Shown piece after piece: positions 59,377-64,000 of a DNA stretch of 64,000 nt. The notes under the pieces are model-generated. The model had not been told where the DNA came from. It made no database searches and worked only from the letters and a program-made list of their open reading frames with translations. The position numbers were made by a program, and so were the translations under genes. The stretch's first letter is position 1. Each line of letters starts with the position of its first letter. The stretch spans positions 682,001 to 746,000 of the forward strand of contig BSYO01000031.1 in assembly GCA_033239525.1 (NCBI GenBank), read 5' to 3'. Source of the DNA: Nepenthes gracilis (taxonomy: Eukaryota; Streptophyta; Magnoliopsida; Caryophyllales; Nepenthaceae).

Positions 59377-59617
59377 AATTAATAATATCATAAAATAATA
59401 TAATTATTTAAATTATTGTATAAATATATGTACATTTACCTAAAAAATAAGAAGGAAATTATGAAAAAAACATTGAAATTTCCACTTTTTTTCCTGATAT
59501 TGTTCTTAATTTTTATATTTTTTTAATTTCATTCTCAATTTTGATATTACTATAAGTTATATTTTACTTTTACACCTAAATTATCAGGTAAAAAGTTTTA
59601 ATATTATTTTTAAAAGG
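59377..59617. other. Outer end of the right inverted arm
   Basis: AT-rich, reverse complement of 11379-11621. Lies between elements C and D. Confidence 0.8.
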
Positions 59618-60843
59618 TGATGCGTACCTGGATCCGACTTCGAACGAATTTGGATTCTTGGAGGAGCTGATCCGGCTTCGTTCACCGAGTGCGAACCCTG
59701 CACACCACTAAAGCAAACAAGAGGTCAGCGTTCACGGCGGGAATTAATCCCACCGAAAACACTCCGACGCTCAAGTTAGTAAACAGCCTTCAATGGAAGG
59801 AACTGAAAGATAGAAAGAGCAATGAGAGAAGAGAGAAGAGTGAAGAGTGTTTAGTTCCAGATGTCAGTAAGGAGCAGGTCCTTCCTCGTATCTAGATGGT
59901 GGGAAGGCAGAGAACGCGTGTATCAACCCGTTCGTTGCCTTGAAGTTCGATCGTGCTTGGGAATTTGGCTGCTGGGGACCAGAGCTCGTGCAGTTCTGGG
60001 AGTTTACTCAAAGGGAAACAGATCAATGCAGTTTGTCTTTTTAGTTCTTGAAAGAGAAGTGAAGAGTGTAAGATGCTTGGGAAGATCTCAGAAAAGCTCC
60101 CCTTTCTCTATGGGGCGTGAGGGTTCTTATACACCTCACCATGTTGGATCCTTGGGCACCAAGGTGGTCATTGTTTGGGCCACTGCACCGCTGGTCACTG
60201 TCGTGGACTGCTGGTCACGCCGGCTGCCCAGTTGCCGTGATCCGCACGTTGCTGGGTGCCGTTTGTCATGCTTGGCTCCTCCCTCTGCGGGGAGTGGTTG
60301 GCCACCTGCAGACGGAAGCAGGTGGCGTTGGTGTTGTGCCAGCCATGCCCCTGGTGGCTAGCCTTTCCGCCTCTTTTGCGTGTCTCCGGCAACCGCATTA
60401 AATGCGTTGCAGGTTCCGTTGCCCTTCTCCATCGTGGGTCTGTGCCCTAGAACTCTTGGGCTGGGCTGAGCGTGCGCATTGGTGGCCTTCATTTGGACTA
60501 TGGGCCTGAAGCGAGTCAGGCCCATTTCTGTAGAAGGGCCAATTTTAGGGCCCAGTACGTAAGAAGCGGACGGTCAACGTCTGAGTTGACCGTCAGGGTG
60601 TCGGCCGCCCTCGTGGAGAGCGGCGGACGACCATCTGATGGGCCGTGGGCCATAATGGAACAGGCCCATCACTGTTGCAAAGCCTCTGGAGGCCCAACAA
60701 ACCGGTCAACGCCAACATTGACCGTCTCGGGCCTTTCAGATTTCTGGGCCTATCTCCTTAGTGGGCCGTCAGGAACGTTGACTGGCCTTCTTGGGCTTCC
60801 GTTGACTTCTCCTTGGGCCAGCCCATTTTTGGTGTACCCATCA
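59618..60843 (-). repeat. 3' LTR of element D
   Basis: 1226 bp, minus strand, from TGATGGGTACACC at 60843 to GTACGCATCA at 59618. It contains GACGGTCAAC and its exact complement GTTGACCGTC around a 6-bp centre at 60569-60594. Only about 65% of it aligns closely with the C LTR by eye. Open frames inside are not genes. Confidence 0.9.
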
Positions 60844-60858
60844 CTAGCCCCCCATGCT
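60844..60858 (-). other. Polypurine-type tract of element D
   Basis: Minus strand GCATGGGGGGCTAG just before the LTR start. Confidence 0.75.
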
Positions 60859-60953
60859 GGTGGTCAGATTTCTGACCTCCAGTATGTTCATGATGGGACG
60901 CCTTCCCTTGCTTTGAGAATCCTATGGAAACTCACAAGAGCATGGAGGAAGGC

Positions 60954-61135
60954 TTGACCGGAATTGTTGACCGTCCTGGTCAATTCCGGAGTACCAGAAT
61001 TGTTGACCGTCCTGGTCAATTCCGGAGTTCCAGAATTGTTGACCGTCCTGGTCAATTCCGGAGTTCCAGAATTGTTGACCGTCCTGGCCAATTCCGGAGT
61101 TCCAGAATTGTTGACCGTCCTGGTCAATTCTGGGA
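60954..61135 (+). promoter_or_regulatory. 36-bp tandem array of facing TTGACC/GGTCAA motifs, element D
   Basis: Five near-identical units begin at 60961, 60997, 61033, 61069 and 61105. Each has GAATTGTTGACCGTCCTGG then TCAATTC, followed by CGGAGTTCCA. TTGACC occurs in all five units and GGTCAA in four (GGCCAA in the fourth). It lies upstream of the antisense ATG at 61495 and next to the 3' LTR. Confidence 0.8.
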
Positions 61136-61179
61136 ATGATTTCTGCCAGCTTTTGGCCGGACTGCCAGGCAGTAAGTGG

Positions 61180-61270
61180 CACGTGTCCCCTTTTGGTTGG
61201 AATGAGATCCGGATAATTAATACGCCAGAGATCCGTCCTTTGGCAGGGCCGAGTGGGGTGGCGACACGTG
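61180..61270 (+). promoter_or_regulatory. Two G-boxes upstream of element D antisense ORF
   Basis: CACGTG at 61180-61185 (GGCACGTGTCC) and 61265-61270 (GACACGTGGC, an ABRE-like form). Position between the TTGAC array and the ATG matches C and E. Confidence 0.5.
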
Positions 61271-61494
61271 GCAATTCTGACGGAGCCATTAATGAGGGGT
61301 TACGCGCGGGAGTCCCGTCGTTTGGCTGGATCGAATGAGGAGTTGACATGTGGCAATTCTGACGGCGTCCTTTGCAAGCTTGGCACCTAAATTTTCCTTC
61401 CGTTTTTCGTTTCAAATCAGTTACGACTCCTTCGTCTTCCTCATTCTCGTTTCGCAGACAAACCTCTGAGGAAAACCCTAGAACCTTTCCGATC

Positions 61495-63287
61495 ATGGCT
61501 TCCGTCGCGGAAATCTCATCTGTCTTGAGGGAGAGTGATATTAAGGCCTTGTGCGTCGAATTCAACATTCCGAAGGAGATGGCCTGGAGGGTTCGGGAGC
61601 AGATGAAATAGCCCCTCACCCACCGGAAGGCTACATCACCGTCTACGAGGCCCACCTGAGGAGCGGGCTCCGGCTGCCCTTTCCGGAGGAGCTGGAGTTG
61701 ATCGTAGTGGCCCTAGGGGTTCCCATCACCCAGCTTCATGCCAACGCGGTGAGGTATATTTGTACTTTATGCATTTTTGCCCGGAAGCTTAAACAGAGGT
61801 TTAGGATGTCCGGTCTTAAGGTCATATTTAAGGTGACCCAGGGGGCAGAGTGGATCTCACTCAGCCCCCGTGCGGGGATCAAGATAAGCAAAGCTATTTA
61901 CGACTCCCTGAAGAACTGGAAGGACCGGTTCTTCTTCGTGAAGGTGGGAGAGGAATGCCCCATCGCGAAAGACCGGGGCGAGGTCCCAGAGGTGCACCTT
62001 GGCGTGCCGACTGCGACGGAGACTGCCGCGTATGCATGGCTGACCGCGGCCATACAGAAGAATCCCGATGAATTTAGAAGGGACTTCTTGGTTTCCCGGG
62101 AGGAGACCGAGAAGGTCGAGTGGGGCCCACCGTCACCGGTCCAGAAGCCACACCCTGCAGTTACAATATCTAAGCCTGACGACTCGAGGAAGTTGCTCAT
62201 CCACCCAGTGTCTTCGGAGGAAGCTGCTGCGAGGGCGACTGCCACGCCCTCATCTTCCTCCTCTCAGATTGACCTTGTGGCTGCCGGGATTTGCGGTGGT
62301 CCTGGCAATACTTCCGGAGCGGAGAAGTCCGTTGAGGACAGGCCGGTGGGTGCCGGAGGAGTTATCTTGGCCCAACCTGCCGTGAAGGTGGTTCCAGGTG
62401 CTGCCTGGATGGGATCAGCGGAGGAGCCAGCTCGCGACGCGCCTGAAGGCTCGCGGGTTTATATTGTGGAGCCGCCGACGAGGGCTGCTCCTCCAGCAGC
62501 TGCCCCTAGGGCAGCCAGGAAGAAGACACCCGCCGCGAGTACTCCAGCGACTGCAGTGGAGGAGCCCGCCGCTGCCGTTGAGGATGATGAGTCTTTGGAT
62601 CGTATTTTGGATGAGGCAGCGGTGTGTTCAGCGCGAGAGGATGTTCCCGGCTCGACACCTCCGGTTCCGCCTTCGGCTGGTCCTGGCCTGGAGTCCAGAC
62701 CTGTGAGGTCCCATTGGAAGACCTACGAGGTATAACCTCTGCAACTGCTTCCTTGTATTTTTTCCTTATGTTTATAAGCTCACGCTTTGTTCTGGTCCTG
62801 TGCAGCCAAGAAGAGTGGCCTTAGTCGTCTCCCGGGAAATAGAACAGCGCGATCGCATTATTGCGGAGCGGGAGGCTGAGATAGCCTGGCTAGACGCCAG
62901 CTGGCCGCCTCAGGAGGAGAGCTACGCGAGCAGACTGCCGCTCTTGAGGCTGTCGTGGCGGGCTTAGAGGCAGAGATCGCTGCACTGAAGGCGGAGGTCG
63001 CCCGATCAAAGGAAGAGGAAGATCGGCTTAAGACGAACAACAAACGCCTTTCGGATAGAGTCGCCGTTGTAGAGAGCGAGTTGGATACTCGGATGAGCCT
63101 CCACGAGGTCGGGGGCGCACTGCATGCCCTAGTACATTGGAGGCTCAATATTGGACGTCGCATCGCGCGGTTGGTTGTTCCTGACTTCCCTGTAGAGCTT
63201 ATAAATCAACGGAATCGCGCGGCGCTGCGCAAGGAAGACTTGCAGGGAGAGCCCCGAGACAGCCAGGGTGGTCCGCCGGCCTCGTAG
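61495..63287 (+). pseudogene. Element D antisense ORF (two exons), nearly intact
   Basis: It runs on the plus strand, opposite to the element. ATG at 61495 (MASVAEISSVLRESD). An indel near 61600 shifts the frame. The rest of exon 1 is open to 62729 with YITVYEAHLRSGLRLPFPEE, PITQLHANAVRYICTLCIF, NWKDRFFFVKVGEECPIA, FRRDFLVSREE, a Ser run and an Ala/Pro/Glu-rich part. Intron 62730-62805 (GAG|GTATAA to TGTGCAG|), phase 0. Exon 2 starts PRRVALVVSREIEQRDR, loses one base near 62894, then continues as a coiled coil (EAEIAALKAEVARSKEEED) to NIGRRIARLVVPDFPVEL and the stop at 63285. Function unknown. Confidence 0.85.
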
Positions 63288-63346
63288 CCCTTTGTATCCA
63301 CTTTTGTTTTTTGGACCGTACGTAAATTGCACCATACTTTGTGAGC

Positions 63347-63352
63347 AATAAA
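63347..63352 (+). terminator. Poly(A) signal for the antisense ORF of element D
   Basis: AATAAA in GAGCAATAAAATGG, 60 bp past the antisense stop. Confidence 0.65.
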
Positions 63353-63814
63353 ATGGATGATCTTTTAGTTCAGTGTCCATTGCCTTTTACCGCTTTGTGT
63401 TTATTGCTTGCGTGAGTTGCTGTTTTGGGCGGCCAAGTTGGTTGGTCAGCAACTGTTGCTTGGTTGTCTGAGGAGCTTAGCCCCCAGGCTTGGCAGGTGG
63501 TCGCATCAACCACCCCCGCGATGCTGCCCAAGCGGGAACTTGGGCGGTTAGTGTTAGAGAAGGAGCGCTTCCCGTTATTGTTTGATTACGCCATCCCTCC
63601 ATAGAGAAAGTTGGCGCGTGGGGTAGCCAACATGGTTGGCTAGCTGCTTAAGGAGTGAGATCCTCAAGTCAGGCAGGCGGTTGTAAGAACCAGCCTGGTG
63701 GCGCCGTTCAAGTGAGGACTTGGGCTGCCAATGTTGGAGAAGAAATGCTTCTCCCTTCGACCGTCGTTGACTGACGTTGCTGCTCCCCGAAAAGAGGTCA
63801 TCGCGTGTGTCATT
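63353..63814. other. Non-coding part of element D between antisense ORF and hairpin array
   Basis: Complement of the conserved block seen at 55301-55773. No gene. Confidence 0.65.
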
Positions 63815-64000
63815 TTTGCCCCCTAAGGTTTTTAGACCGCTATGGGCCACTTGGATGACCAAGGTTTAGTACGACCGCTATTGGGCCGCTCGGATGACCA
63901 AGGTTTCAGACCGCTCATGGGCCACCTAGATGACTAGGGTTTAAGACCGCTCATGGGCCACCTAGATGACTAGGGTTTAAGACCGCTATGGGCCACCTGG
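63815..64000 (-). repeat. Element D hairpin repeat array, cut by the window edge
   Basis: On the minus strand the stems are CTTGG/CCAAG, CTTGG/CCGAG (wobble), and CCTAG/CTAGG twice. A further unit is cut at 64000. Spacing is about 38-40 bp. Confidence 0.85.

Larger units (their letters stand above)
43185..59617 (-). repeat. Right arm of the inverted duplication, split by element C
   Basis: 43185-48142 and 59377-59617 together are the reverse complement of 11379-16605. Element C (48143-59371) interrupts it, and the left arm shows the uninterrupted sequence at 11622-11626 (ATTTA for the ATTTG target). The outer end is where element D begins. Confidence 0.85.
59618..64000 (-). mobile_element. 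Element D: 3' half of a minus-strand Tat-like element
   Basis: Minus-strand order from the right edge: hairpin array, antisense ORF region, TTGAC array, purine tract, 3' LTR. LTR and array are of the C subfamily (TGATGGGTACACC start). The pol half and the 5' LTR lie beyond 64000, so the target duplication cannot be checked. The expected one begins CCTTT. Confidence 0.92.

Noticed and set aside
59689..60957. Several ORFs inside the element D LTR
   Set aside because: They lie wholly within an LTR and have no known domain. Corresponding LTRs do not keep them open.
60964..61338. ORF of 124 codons with a repeating LLTVLVNSGVPE pattern, and similar ORFs at 36420-36677 and 36442-36762
   Set aside because: A 36-bp repeat is a multiple of three and stays open in several frames on both strands. 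The sequence is the TTGAC array, not a protein.

Overview
This window is plant nuclear DNA, very probably from a flowering plant. The evidence is a UPF0481/DUF247 gene fragment, a FAR1-related (FHY3/FAR1-type) gene copy, and nested Ty3/Gypsy LTR retrotransposons of the Tat/Ogre type. Nearly all of the window is retrotransposon. No intact host gene is present: the DUF247 copy ends at what looks like a splice donor, and the FAR1-related copy carries one frameshift and one in-frame stop. The species cannot be named from the sequence.

Layout, left to right. 1-1674: 5' end of a minus-strand Gypsy element (A: LTR, primer-binding site, gag start) cut by the window edge. About 2460-10196: an old, heavily decayed plus-strand Tat-like element (G) with most of its polymerase gene missing. 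10340-11041: DUF247 fragment, minus strand. 11379-about 16605: left arm of a large inverted duplication, made of a dead Tat-like element tail (integrase and antisense-ORF remnants) followed by the 5' LTR and gag start of element B. 14985-26191: element B, full length, TSD atcat. 26192-26867: AT-rich spacer. 26868-37839: element E, full length, TSD aaatc/aaatt. 37840-42314: AT-rich DNA and the FAR1-related pseudogene. 42315-about 43185: isolated gag piece (F), family of A. About 43185-44701: truncated minus-strand copy of the start of B (B'), joined head-to-head to F. 44702-48137 and 59377-59617: rest of the right arm. 48138-59376: element C, full length, TSD caaat, inserted into the right arm. 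59618-64000: 3' half of a minus-strand element D, also inserted into the right arm and running off the window.

B, E, C and D share one plan: LTR, primer-binding site (TTGGCGCCGTCTGTGGGAA type), gag, pol (protease, RT, RNase H, a second RNase H, integrase), an array of about 38-bp hairpin repeats, a long ORF on the opposite strand with one short intron and its own poly(A) signal, a block rich in G-box (CACGTG) and TTGACC/GGTCAA motifs, a purine-rich tract, and the 3' LTR. All coding regions are broken by stops and frameshifts, so none of these copies looks autonomous.

The order of events can be read. The dead element came first, then B inserted beside it. That block was then copied in inverted orientation. 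C and D inserted only into the right copy, where the left copy preserves the empty C site. The observations most worth following are the hairpin array with compensatory changes in its stems, the W-box-like palindromic array in front of the antisense gene, and the inverted duplication.
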